From contig CP091242.1 in the NCBI GenBank assembly GCA_027627705.1, positions 2,970,506 through 3,031,807 on the forward strand: DNA of 61,302 nt. The letters run 5' to 3'. Below, one piece after another: positions 26,784 through 35,268 of this stretch. Within the stretch, counting starts at the first letter, position 1. Every line of letters starts with the position of its first letter. The stretch is from Hyphomonadaceae bacterium BL14. GTDB lineage: Bacteria > Pseudomonadota > Alphaproteobacteria > Caulobacterales > Maricaulaceae. The position numbers were made by a program, and so were the translations under genes. The notes beneath the pieces were generated by a model, which saw only the letters and a program-made list of their open reading frames with translations, was not told the DNA's origin and searched no databases.

Positions 26784-28029
26784 TCAACCGGTCCGCTGGC
26801 GGCGGCGCCGTCTGCGCGTCGCCCGCAGCGAGTGCGCGATCAAGGGCGGGCTTCATGTACTGGGCGATGGCTTCAACAACGGGCACGACCACGGCGTTGC
26901 CGAACTGGCGATAGGCCTGCGTGTCGGACACCGGGATTTTCCACTCGCGCCCTTCCCTCTCGAAACCCATGAGGCGGGCGCACTCGACCGGCGTGAGCCG
27001 GCGCGGGCGCGGACCGTCCTGCGCGATGAGGATCTCCGAGCCGTCCTTGTGGTAGCGGGCCGACAGCGTGCGCGCCACGTCGTCAGGGCCGAACAGGCTG
27101 AAGCCGAATCCGTTGCCCGCCTTCTCGTGTTTTTTGCGGTAGTCCTGCAGGTAGTTCCAGAGGTGTTCGGACAGCGTGTACTTCTGGCCGATCTCGTTGT
27201 GTCCCTGCAGGATGGCACCGAGTGTCGGCCAGTCTGCTTCGGGCGGAAGCACGGCGTCGAACCCGTCAAAACTGAAGCCCTGATCCTCGCGGAAGCCAAC
27301 GATGAAGATGCGCTCGCGCTTCTGGGGCACCCACGGACGTGAACTGATGATCCGGAAATCGATTGTGTAGCCAAGCTCATTCTCGAGGGTTTCGCGTATG
27401 ACCGCGAACGTGCGCCCGCCATCATGGCTCTGCAGGTTCTTCACGTTCTCCAGCAGGAAGGCCTTCGGGCGGTGATGACGCAGGATGCGCGCGATGTCGA
27501 AGAACAGGTTGCCCTGCTGCTCGCACAGGAAGCCGTGCGCGCGTCCGAGTGAATTCTTTTTCGAGACGCCCGCCAGCGAGAATGGCTGGCAGGGAAAACC
27601 CGCCAGCAGGACGTCGTGGGCCGGTATGAGCGAGGGGTCTTCGCCATAGGGTCGGATATCGCCCGCAAATGCGTGGTCCTCGCCAGCATCGGGAAAATTG
27701 GTCTCATATGTCTGGCGGGAGAACCTGTCCCACTCGCTGGTGAACACGCACTTTCCACCGATCGCCTCGAAGCCGAGCCGGAGGCCTCCAATGCCTGCAA
27801 AGAGGTCGATGAAGCTGAATGACCCGGCCTCAGCCGCGCCATTGCCTTGCCTGCGCGCCTGCGCGAGTGCGCGCAGTTCCCGGGTCACGAGGACGGGGGG
27901 GCGGCTCTCACCGCTGATGTACCGGCGGATCTGGCGTTCGGACAGACCGAGCGCGGCTTCGGCTTCCTGCAGTGTAAGCCCCGAGCGCTTCAGGAGACCT
28001 GAAAAGCCGGTCTGTGTTCCTGTCGCCAT
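26776..28029 (-). CDS. DNA (cytosine-5)-methyltransferase with N-terminal HTH
   Basis: 417 residues. An HTH occupies about residues 17-42 (LTLQEAEAALGLSERQIRRY). C5-methylase motifs follow: DLFAGIGGLRLGF (I, SAM binding), GFPCQPFSLAG with catalytic Cys147 (IV) and LLENVKNL (VI). The C-terminal motif X RQFGNAVVVPVVEAI is present. It should protect host sites from the MvaI/BcnI-like enzyme. The added HTH recalls methyltransferases such as M.EcoRII that repress their own operon. vsr follows with an overlap. Confidence 0.93.
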   Translation of the reverse strand: MATGTQTGFSGLLKRSGLTLQEAEAALGLSERQIRRYISGESRPPVLVTRELRALAQARRQGNGAAEAGSFSFIDLFAGIGGLRLGFEAIGGKCVFTSEWDRFSRQTYETNFPDAGEDHAFAGDIRPYGEDPSLIPAHDVLLAGFPCQPFSLAGVSKKNSLGRAHGFLCEQQGNLFFDIARILRHHRPKAFLLENVKNLQSHDGGRTFAVIRETLENELGYTIDFRIISSRPWVPQKRERIFIVGFREDQGFSFDGFDAVLPPEADWPTLGAILQGHNEIGQKYTLSEHLWNYLQDYRKKHEKAGNGFGFSLFGPDDVARTLSARYHKDGSEILIAQDGPRPRRLTPVECARLMGFEREGREWKIPVSDTQAYRQFGNAVVVPVVEAIAQYMKPALDRALAAGDAQTAPPPADRLIA

Positions 28030-28197
28030 GATCGTTCACCCCTCGCGCTTGATGCCCCATTAGGGACGATTCGTGTCAGGATGGCAGTAAGAGTCCCGCC
28101 GTCAAGCAATTGTTCCTGTTTTGTATCACATCTCGCTGTTGTGCGGCCGCCCTGCGTGAACACACCTGCTCATGACCCTTCAGAAAACCCGTGCGGT

Positions 28198-28641
28198 TCA
28201 TAGTGGTCCCGATGCCCCGCCGGGTGTGTTTTCAGATCGGCAATGAGGCTCCCCGCAGTCCAGCATCTGCCTCTGCGCCTCCCACTCTGCTGGAAACCCC
28301 TCCAGCACCCGCGCCAGCGTGATTTCCGGCCCCTGCGTGCCGTCGAGGATCGCCTCGACGATGTCTGGCGCCAGCAGGGTGAGACGCAGGACGCGGGTCA
28401 TGTAGGAGGGCGCGATGGCCTCGCGCGCGGAGAGTTCGGCCAGGCTCGTGAACTCGCCCGTGTCGAGCATGCGCTTCCAGCGGTATGCGCGCGCCAGCGC
28501 CTTGATCAGTGTGGTGTCCGTGCGCGGGCGCGAGGCCGGCGCGTCTGCAGGCGGGATGATCGCCTTGCGGGCGCCGCGCCGGGCGAACCGCAGCGGTACG
28601 AACACGGTGATGATCTGGTCCGGGGGCGCGGGGCGGGTCAT
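28198..28641 (-). CDS. Small HTH-containing partner of the serine recombinase
   Basis: 147 residues. The middle part LSAREAIAPSYMTRVLRLTLLAP looks like a ParB/KorB-type HTH. It is followed by DIVEAILDGTQGPEITLARVLEGFPAEW, a pattern often found in the gene after DUF2924-linked recombinases. It overlaps the recombinase stop by ATGA, so it belongs to the recombinase operon. A directionality or DNA-bending role is an inference only. The 168 bp between it and dcm (28030-28197) shows no gene. Confidence 0.65.
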   Translation of the reverse strand: MTRPAPPDQIITVFVPLRFARRGARKAIIPPADAPASRPRTDTTLIKALARAYRWKRMLDTGEFTSLAELSAREAIAPSYMTRVLRLTLLAPDIVEAILDGTQGPEITLARVLEGFPAEWEAQRQMLDCGEPHCRSENTPGGASGPL

Positions 28642-29963
28642 GCCGCCCGCTCCATGGACCCGGCGAGCATCTCGCGGGCAAGTGTGGTGAGGCCATCAAC
28701 GCGAATGCGCACATGCATGCCATCGGGGCCGATATCGATACGCTCGATCACAAGGCTGACGATGCGCGCCTGCTCGGCGGGAAACAGCTCATCCCAGAGC
28801 GGATCGATCTGCTGGAGGGCGGCGCGGGCGTCGCTTTCACAGATGTCGCGGTCACGCGCGCGCGCAGCTTTCCATGTGCCGGCGATGATCTCGGGCTGGC
28901 GCAGGATGGCGCGCAGCTGGTGAATGACAGCCGCCTCGATATCGTCGGCGGGCACGCGTCCGACGGGGCACGATCCGGCGCCGTGTCTGAGGACGGTCTG
29001 GCTGATGTAGTAACGGTAGAGCCTGTCGCGCTTGCGGGTGTGGGAGGGCGAGAACGCCGCGCCATCAGGGCCATACAGCAGTCCCTTGAGCAGTGCGGGC
29101 GTTCCGGCGCGGGTGCGCGCGGCGCGCTTGCGCGGGCTCACGGCCAGGATGGCGTGGACCTTGTCCCATATCTCGCGGTCGATGATGGCGTCATGCTCGC
29201 CGGGATAGCTGTCGCCCTTGTGCACGGCCTCGCCAATCAGGGCGCGGTTGGAGAGCAGGCGATAGAGGTATTTCTTGTCCATGGGCCGCTCAGCGGGAGT
29301 GAGCCAGCCGCGCGCCTTGAGCTCGCGCGCCAGCTCGGTGCACGAGCCGATCTCGACAAAGCGCGCGAAGATCCAGCGGGCCCGCCCGGCGCGCTCCTCG
29401 TGGGCGACCAGCTTGCGGTTCTCAACCCGGTAGCCATAGGGCGGGCAGCCCCCCATCCACATGCCCTTTTTGCGCGAGGCGGCGACCTTGTCGCGGATCC
29501 TCTCGGCGGTGACCTCGCGCTCGAACTGGGCGAACGAGAGGAGGATGTTCAGCGTCAGCCGGCCCATGGAGGTGGTGGTGTTGAACGACTGGGTCACCGA
29601 GACGAAGGTCACGCCGTTGCGGTCGAACACCTCCACCAGCTTGGCAAAATCGGCCAGCGACCGGGAGAGACGGTCGATCTTGTAGACCACGACCACATCA
29701 ACAAGCCCGTCGTCTATGTCAGCCATCAGCCGCTTCAGGCCGGGGCGCTCCAGCGTGCCGCCAGACACTCCGCCATCGTCATACTGGTCGCGCACCAGCA
29801 CCCAGCCTTGTGAGCGCTGGCTGGCGATGTAGGCCTCGCAGGCCTCGCGCTGGGCATCGAGCGAGTTGAATGCCTGATCGAGCCCTTCCTCGGAGGATTT
29901 GCGGGTGTAGACCGCGCAGCGCAGCTTGCGCGGCGCGGCTGGCGTGTCATCTGGCCGGGTCAT
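28638..29963 (-). CDS. Large serine recombinase
   Basis: 441 residues. The N-terminal resolvase domain begins CAVYTRKSSEEGLDQAFNSL with catalytic Ser23, and YKIDRLSRSLADF supplies the active-site arginines. AERIRDKVAASRKKGMWMGG leads into the recombinase domain. The C-terminal part FSPSHTRKRDRLYRYY resembles the zinc-ribbon region but has lost most Cys. ATG 29963 overlaps the DUF2924 stop (ATGA); the longer frame is rejected. Such enzymes integrate and excise mobile DNA, so it may move part of this island. Confidence 0.9.
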   Translation of the reverse strand: MTRPDDTPAAPRKLRCAVYTRKSSEEGLDQAFNSLDAQREACEAYIASQRSQGWVLVRDQYDDGGVSGGTLERPGLKRLMADIDDGLVDVVVVYKIDRLSRSLADFAKLVEVFDRNGVTFVSVTQSFNTTTSMGRLTLNILLSFAQFEREVTAERIRDKVAASRKKGMWMGGCPPYGYRVENRKLVAHEERAGRARWIFARFVEIGSCTELARELKARGWLTPAERPMDKKYLYRLLSNRALIGEAVHKGDSYPGEHDAIIDREIWDKVHAILAVSPRKRAARTRAGTPALLKGLLYGPDGAAFSPSHTRKRDRLYRYYISQTVLRHGAGSCPVGRVPADDIEAAVIHQLRAILRQPEIIAGTWKAARARDRDICESDARAALQQIDPLWDELFPAEQARIVSLVIERIDIGPDGMHVRIRVDGLTTLAREMLAGSMERAA

Positions 29964-30412
29964 GAGCGCGCCCTTGCATTCTTGAGGCCGAAGAACACCC
30001 AGCCATTCCAGCGCGTGCCGGTGATGGCGCGCGCGATGGCCGAGAGGGATCTGTAAGGCCGGCCCTGCCACTCGAACCCGTCGCGCGTGACGGTCACCTC
30101 ATGCTCGACCCCCTGCCATTCGCGGATCAGCCGCGTGCCCGCGATGGGCATGAGATCGGTGCGAATGCGCCGTATGGTGATGTTGCCGCCGTCGAGCTCC
30201 TCTCCCAGCCGCTCCAGCCTGCGCAGGGTCTCAGGTTTAAGCCCGCCATAGGCGAGCTCCTGGATGCGATAGGCCAGGCGGGTCTCGAGATAGCGGCGGT
30301 TGAAGGGCGGCGCCTCGCTGTCAAACAGGTCGCGCCACTGCTTCTTGAGTTCCGGCGTGGGCGTCGATTTCAGCGCGGCCAGGCGCGCGGGGATGGGGTC
30401 ATGTGTGGTCAT
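29960..30412 (-). CDS. DUF2924 domain-containing protein
   Basis: 150 residues. The family pattern is clear: LKKQWRDLFDSEAPPFNRRY, LAYRIQELAYGGL, then GTRLIREWQGVEHEVTVTRDGFEW and a C-terminal YRSLSAIARAITGTRWNGW. The last block resembles a small DNA-binding fold. DUF2924 genes regularly precede serine recombinases in alphaproteobacteria, but the role is unknown. ATG 30412 has GGAGA upstream and overlaps the preceding small gene by ATGA. Confidence 0.88.
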   Translation of the reverse strand: MTTHDPIPARLAALKSTPTPELKKQWRDLFDSEAPPFNRRYLETRLAYRIQELAYGGLKPETLRRLERLGEELDGGNITIRRIRTDLMPIAGTRLIREWQGVEHEVTVTRDGFEWQGRPYRSLSAIARAITGTRWNGWVFFGLKNARARS

Positions 30413-30603
30413 GCGTTCTCCGTCTGGTCCGGATTTGCATGACGCCATGAGGTGGCCGCACAGTGTAGGCGAACGTCTCCACTATTGTCACAAGCCGCGC
30501 CGCGCTGGCGCTGGCGCAGCCGGATGAGACCAAGCGCCAGCAGGTCGCAGACAGCCGCACGCCGCTCGGCGGGGGTCATGAGATGGGGGGCAAGTGGGTT
30601 CAT
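30409..30603 (-). CDS. Small protein leading the recombinase operon
   Basis: 64 residues beginning MNPLAPHLMTPAERRAAVCDLLALGLIRLR and ending in an acidic-polar tail (NPDQTENA). Proteins of this kind commonly come first in DUF2924/recombinase operons. The stop overlaps DUF2924 by ATGA. A longer frame reaches 30651, but the conserved start is at 30603. No function is known. The interval 30652-30877 upstream holds no gene and probably carries the operon promoter. Confidence 0.65.
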   Translation of the reverse strand: MNPLAPHLMTPAERRAAVCDLLALGLIRLRQRQRGAACDNSGDVRLHCAATSWRHANPDQTENA

Positions 30604-30877
30604 CATCGCTTCCCGGGTCTGAACCGGGACCATGACGACCATGCAGCGCACGCGCCACGGCTATCGGCGCGCTATCCAGGTGCAGCGAGGAAGAAAGCAG
30701 GGATGCGAAAACCGGCCCGGTAAGCGATCAGGTAATTACTCCAGGGACTGAGCCTGCGACGAGATTTTCATGTGCAGGCTCGCACCAAAAGAACAATTAT
30801 TACAATTAGTCCAATAAACTTGAAAATGCTTGAAAAAATCCAGGCCCATGATCCAAAGGGTGGTTCGGAATCAGACA

Positions 30878-31285
30878 TCACAATCCTTTCTCGGGATTGA
30901 ACAATTTTTCGCCCGCATCCCGTGCGTTTTCTATATGAGCGTAGGGTCCGAGTTTTTTTCCATATATTTCAAGTACGTAGACACTCCTGTCTTCGTTGCG
31001 GTGATTGGCTCGCTTGAAGATACGGGCAACAGACGATCCTTGGAAGAATCCATAAAAGCTGCTCTTGCCCTGCTCGTGGGGATCCCATTCCAAAAGTCCT
31101 GTAATTATCCGTTTTCTAGAAATTTCAGGCTCCACTGCATCTAAAGCGGCTTTCAATTTCTTTGCATCAGCGTTATCGGGATCTTTCTCTATAATGCGTT
31201 CAGCATTGGAGCGCAAATTCTTGCGCTCTATGTTGCTCATCTGAGATATCTTGGCAATCATCGTGTCAATGCTCTTCATTTTCAT
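30878..31285 (-). CDS. Hypothetical protein, last gene of an uncharacterised operon
   Basis: 135 residues, lysine-rich and AT-rich in codon use compared with the core genes. The N-terminal half is helical (MIAKISQMSNIERKNLRSNA). The rest (GLLEWDPHEQGKSSFYGFFQ and YVLEIYGKKLGPYAHIENA) could form a small beta domain. No family is recognised. ATG 31285 overlaps the stop of the PD-(D/E)XK gene by ATGA, so it is translationally coupled to that nuclease; an immunity or accessory role is possible. Confidence 0.6.
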   Translation of the reverse strand: MKMKSIDTMIAKISQMSNIERKNLRSNAERIIEKDPDNADAKKLKAALDAVEPEISRKRIITGLLEWDPHEQGKSSFYGFFQGSSVARIFKRANHRNEDRSVYVLEIYGKKLGPYAHIENARDAGEKLFNPEKGL

Positions 31286-32247
31286 GACTCCTTCCCAATG
31301 CTTGGAATTATATGACCATGCGTGTTCCACCACCCAACCAAGATATTCGCGGATATCAACCCACTTTCGACGAGGTCGATCTGCGCCTCAAACGGTGTTT
31401 GAGTATCGAGCTGGGGGGTGTCAATGACGATACCGAGAGAGCGGCCTGCCGGACGGACATAGCCCCCTATGGCTGACAGACTTTGCGGGACGGCGATGGA
31501 GGCAGCCTTTGAGGGCCAGCCACCGAGCATGATCTTCACGGATGCGGAAGGTGCTGAGCTATCCCGGCATTGAAGCGACATGCGTGGGCGAGGCAGGCCT
31601 GGCCACAAACGTAGGGTCTTGGGCACATCAAAATAGATGGTCCGGGATTCGGTGGGCCGGACGCCCATTCCATTGGGGTTCATTTTCATGAACAGGCGCG
31701 GGAAGCGGCGATTGGCAAATGCTTGATACTCATGGAAGAATTGCGCGCTTTTTTCATTCGGCGCGGGTTCATAAGGAGTGCGCGCCTGCAAAATGGCAGC
31801 TTCAAGCATCAAGCGATCCTCGGCTTCCAGCGCAGGCAGCAATGCCTCATACGTTACGGTCCGGTCAAAGGTGTTCGCCTTGCGCCCGGCGCTCACATAA
31901 ATTTCCGGGGCGACCAGCACGGTCAGGGCCTTGGCCCCCTTCGCCCGTAATGTGGCGGCGCTGGCAGCATAGCGCTCGGGTTGTGGGTCGCCTTGCCGGG
32001 TAACGCTGTAGCCCGCGTCGATCTTGTTTTCCACCAGCAGACGGGTTCCGCAGGTCGTGACGATTTCAAGATCGATACTGCCGGTATGGTTGGGACCGCA
32101 ATGCCGGGTCTGCCGCTTTGCTTGCCGTGCGCGAATGTTCGGGTCCGACAGGGTGATTTGCGCGAAGCGTGCCCAGAATGCTGCGTTGGCCAAAATATTG
32201 CGCTCAAGGAGCGCATCGATCTGATGTTCATAGATGCGACAGGTCAT
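31282..32247 (-). CDS. PD-(D/E)XK nuclease-like protein (PDDEXK_4 type)
   Basis: 321 residues. The nuclease core is GSIDLEIVTTCGTRLLVENK: Asp in the first strand and the E-N-K catalytic pair, then the RYAASAATLRAKG helix and the strand ALTVLVAPEIYV. This resembles PDDEXK_4 nucleases common in defence islands. The C-terminal half (IYFDVPKTLRLWPGLPRPRM) is a separate domain of unknown role. Both ends overlap neighbours by ATGA, so it lies in a rigid four-gene unit. It is a probable effector; the target is unknown. Confidence 0.75.
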   Translation of the reverse strand: MTCRIYEHQIDALLERNILANAAFWARFAQITLSDPNIRARQAKRQTRHCGPNHTGSIDLEIVTTCGTRLLVENKIDAGYSVTRQGDPQPERYAASAATLRAKGAKALTVLVAPEIYVSAGRKANTFDRTVTYEALLPALEAEDRLMLEAAILQARTPYEPAPNEKSAQFFHEYQAFANRRFPRLFMKMNPNGMGVRPTESRTIYFDVPKTLRLWPGLPRPRMSLQCRDSSAPSASVKIMLGGWPSKAASIAVPQSLSAIGGYVRPAGRSLGIVIDTPQLDTQTPFEAQIDLVESGLISANILVGWWNTHGHIIPSIGKES

Positions 32248-33647
32248 GACGCACCTCCTTCATCATCGACTGAAGTGGCGAGCTCTGCCCATCGCTGCTC
32301 CGCCTCATGCTCCTGTTCATCGAGTTGCGCTTCCCGTTCCAGTCTGTACTCTGAAATCAGGGCTTTCAGCCGCCCGATTTCGGCAATCAGCGCCTCTTCC
32401 ATCTCTCCGCTCAATAGGGCGGCGTAGAATGCTCGCCCAGCTTCAGCGGAAAAGATGGATTGCTTGTCGAAGTTGGGTTCGTCCGTTTCAAGCAAGCTGA
32501 CTGATTGAGGGCCATTAAATTCATTGCGATCCATTATGTTTCTCAAATGCCATGCATCAAAAGGTTGAGTGCTGAAGTAGTAATGCTCAACATACCAATT
32601 TCCATGATCGCCGACAGGTTCCTTCCATAGAAAATTAGTAAATAGAGTTTCATTATTTTCTATTTTACACAAGGCAATTTTTTGATCTAATTTTACCAAC
32701 ATGCCTTTTGTAAAATAGCAGTATTCAAGGGTCCAAGGAATAAATGGCTCGGCTTCTTCATTGTTGGGTAAGAGAATTTGAATGTGGGCTTGACCAGAAA
32801 ATACGGGTCCAATATCGCCCGCCTCGGTGCGTTCGGCGATGCAAAGTCCGAACTCGCGCCACAAGCGCACCTCTATATCGATAGGATTGCCAAATTCAGC
32901 CAGCTCGAGATTATTCAGATTATCCTGCCATTCGCTGAATCGTGCGCGAACACGGAAACTGCTTTCCAGCAGGCGGCACAGCGGAAGCCGAGGCAGCGGC
33001 TGAATTTCGCTCCAGTGATCGAAACCGATTTCATGCTGCCTTTCTCGAAGCAGAGGCAATCTAGAGGGCGTGATCTTGCCACATGCCGACAAATTGCCCG
33101 GAAGCAAGGCCCACTCATCAAATAGAGCCTTAAGTTTGGTTGTTTTCGCCACGGCTGTCGTCATCCGCTTCACGAGCCCAATAACCCGTTCGGCATCATC
33201 ATCGCGGGCGTGGTCCGGCTGCTCCAGATTAATCCCATCAAGCATTTCGTAGAGATGCAGGTCACTGTCTCGACCTAATTCGGTCGAGATGGCATCGGCC
33301 AGCTTCACATAGGGGTGTAGCTTCAGCGTGTGACCGCTGAGATGCGCCTTGTCGCCGAACAGCGCATACCGTGACCGGTTCTTCGGATCGATGCCGGCCT
33401 TCTCCAGAATTTTTTTGTAATGGCCTTGCTTTTTGAGTTCGAAAAGCTTCTCCCCCAGCCTGCGCGCCAATGTTTTGGCGTCCTCTTGCCTGATCAGTGA
33501 ACGCTGCTTCTTTCGTCCTTTGGGCCGCTCCAGGTCGCTTCGAAGCGCCTGTATCTCGGCGCGTCGCCTGGTTTCTTCAGCTTTCCAAGGCCTGGCGGCA
33601 TTGGAGCCATTCGAAGGCTTATGCGGAAATTGATGGATTTCCGCCAT
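32244..33647 (-). CDS. Uncharacterised 467-residue protein, possible sensor or DNA-binding component
   Basis: The N-terminal 60 residues are strongly basic (RSDLERPKGRKKQRSLIRQE). An HTH-like helical region follows (KTLARRLGEKLFELKKQG, then ILEKAGI and LHPYVKLADAISTELG). The central part is rich in aromatic strands (WTLEYCYFTKGMLVKLDQK), and the end is an acidic coiled coil (EYRLEREAQLDEQEHEAEQR). No family is recognised. ATG 33647 has GGGAG eight bases ahead. The stretch 32500-32750 is distinctly AT-rich, a sign of transfer. It is coupled to the nuclease gene by ATGA. Confidence 0.65.
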   Translation of the reverse strand: MAEIHQFPHKPSNGSNAARPWKAEETRRRAEIQALRSDLERPKGRKKQRSLIRQEDAKTLARRLGEKLFELKKQGHYKKILEKAGIDPKNRSRYALFGDKAHLSGHTLKLHPYVKLADAISTELGRDSDLHLYEMLDGINLEQPDHARDDDAERVIGLVKRMTTAVAKTTKLKALFDEWALLPGNLSACGKITPSRLPLLRERQHEIGFDHWSEIQPLPRLPLCRLLESSFRVRARFSEWQDNLNNLELAEFGNPIDIEVRLWREFGLCIAERTEAGDIGPVFSGQAHIQILLPNNEEAEPFIPWTLEYCYFTKGMLVKLDQKIALCKIENNETLFTNFLWKEPVGDHGNWYVEHYYFSTQPFDAWHLRNIMDRNEFNGPQSVSLLETDEPNFDKQSIFSAEAGRAFYAALLSGEMEEALIAEIGRLKALISEYRLEREAQLDEQEHEAEQRWAELATSVDDEGGAS

Positions 33648-33648
33648 T

Positions 33649-33915
33649 TTAAATACTCCCGCCGACACGGCGGCGATGGCCCCTCAGGGGCGCGACAGTT
33701 ACGACTGCGTAGCTATCGTCGCTGATGATGACGCCGTAACGGCTCAGCCTGTTGTCTCCAGCCTTATGCGCCCGCCGTCGGCTGACGATCAGCATGCGGC
33801 AGTTGGAGCCGACGTGCTTGTCGATGTCCGCCATTTCAATGAGCCTGGAAAGAAATTCGGACCGTATGCCGCGCTGAGCGCATCTTTGCCGGGCATGGGT
33901 AGTAAGAGCAGTCAT
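33649..33915 (-). CDS. DUF4258-like small protein
   Basis: 88 residues. TTHARQRCAQRGI near the start and the alternating strands RMLIVSRRRA, YGVIISDD and YAVVTVAPLRGHR resemble DUF4258, a RelE-like fold found in small toxin-type proteins. It starts at ATG 33915. Its TAA stop is one base before the ATG of the 467-residue gene, so it opens the four-gene operon. A regulatory or toxin role is inferred. The AT-rich interval 33940-34169 upstream carries no gene and is the likely promoter region. Confidence 0.6.
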   Translation of the reverse strand: MTALTTHARQRCAQRGIRSEFLSRLIEMADIDKHVGSNCRMLIVSRRRAHKAGDNRLSRYGVIISDDSYAVVTVAPLRGHRRRVGGSI

Positions 33916-34169
33916 GTCAGCCTCCATTGCTGCGGCCATTTAGCAGCGTGGAGACCGTGCCGTCCGCCTCAAAATGAAGAATTATTATGTTTATTTTTGA
34001 GGAAAATCACAGGCTCTGGTGAGCCGATATTGCTCATCTGGGTTGTACCAGAGAAAATCGGCAGCAAGCGCTGTTCATGGCCTCACCGCGTTATCGGATC
34101 ATCGAAGTCAGCAAGGGAGAGGTCAAAAGCGCGAAAAATTCTCCTCGAAAGTAAGGTCTCAGGTGCGTC

Positions 34170-35069
34170 CTACCTGACAATCTCCACCAGGATCGGACAG
34201 TGGTCGGAGGGCCGCAACGGGCCTGTCTCGGTGAATGTGGTCTCAGAGAACGATCCCATCACCTTGCGCGTGAAGGCGTGCTCGTTGAGCACCAGAAAAT
34301 CGATGAATTCGCTATAGCGCGGATCGCAGGCCGGGCGGATGCCGGCGCCCGCGATGTGAAGGGCGTAAGGGTCGCCGTCATTGAGACCGCGCCAGACCTC
34401 GTCGCCGTCCATCTCAAAACGCCGGTTGAAATCACCCCCGACGATGACGGCGCGCCCCGATGCACTGCGCACATCCACCCAGTCTTCCAGCACATCGGCC
34501 TGCGCAAACAGGGTCGGGCATACATTGGACGTGTCGCCCTGATGGCAACCGGAGGCGAGATGTACGCTCATGATGTCAAGAGGCTCGCCCTCGACAAGCG
34601 AGATCGCCACGCCGTGGCGCATCCGGCCAGAGCTGCGCACATCCAGCTCGACAAAGTCAGGCAGGCGCTCATAGGCAAGGGTGTTGCGGATGGCGATGGC
34701 GGTGTTCTGGGCGCGCAGGCGCGAGCCGTCATCGCGGCCGCGGCACAGCGGATACTCGCCCGAGGCGGGCCGTTCCTCGACATGGAAGGACCAGCCCGGA
34801 CCGAACACGCGTTCGAGCGCGCTCTCGCCATCGATCTCCTGGAGGAGCCATATGTCAGCATCGACCTGCCTGATGTAATCGGCAACCCGATCAAGACCGG
34901 CCTCGTCGCGCGGGGCGCAGCCTGCGCCGATCTCAGCGGTGAGGTGCTCGATATTCCAGGCGGCGATCCGCAGCGAGGAGGCCTCACTGGCCGGAGCTGC
35001 TGTATCGGTGGACGCCTCGCAGGCTCCCAGCAGCATCGCGGCGCCGAGGCTCAGGACAAAGCGCATCAT
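34170..35069 (-). CDS. Lipoprotein of the endonuclease/exonuclease/phosphatase family
   Basis: 299 residues. The N-terminus MMRFVLSLGAAMLLGACEAS is a lipoprotein signal with lipobox LGAC, so the mature protein is anchored to a membrane outside the cytoplasm. The EEP fold is complete: AAWNIEHL, WLLQEIDGE, SVHLASGC, GGDFNRRFE and RPSDHCPILVEI hold the metal-binding Asn/Glu and the catalytic Asp-His. GGAGG lies seven bases before the first ATG. It may be an extracellular nuclease or phosphodiesterase; the substrate is unknown. Confidence 0.85.
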   Translation of the reverse strand: MMRFVLSLGAAMLLGACEASTDTAAPASEASSLRIAAWNIEHLTAEIGAGCAPRDEAGLDRVADYIRQVDADIWLLQEIDGESALERVFGPGWSFHVEERPASGEYPLCRGRDDGSRLRAQNTAIAIRNTLAYERLPDFVELDVRSSGRMRHGVAISLVEGEPLDIMSVHLASGCHQGDTSNVCPTLFAQADVLEDWVDVRSASGRAVIVGGDFNRRFEMDGDEVWRGLNDGDPYALHIAGAGIRPACDPRYSEFIDFLVLNEHAFTRKVMGSFSETTFTETGPLRPSDHCPILVEIVR

Positions 35070-35268
35070 GGGCAGGCCTCCTCAGATTTCGGTTGGCTGA
35101 GCGATAGCCTCCGCCACGAAGGCGCACAACCGCCCTTCGGGCTTTCTGGCGAGCGATGCCTGTTTGCCCTGGCAGCCCGCGCGCCATGTGTTGCCATGCG
35201 GTGACAGCCAGATCCGGGGCCTCGGGTTAAGGTTTGCGCCTATTTGGGTGCAGGCCGACAAGGGGGGC

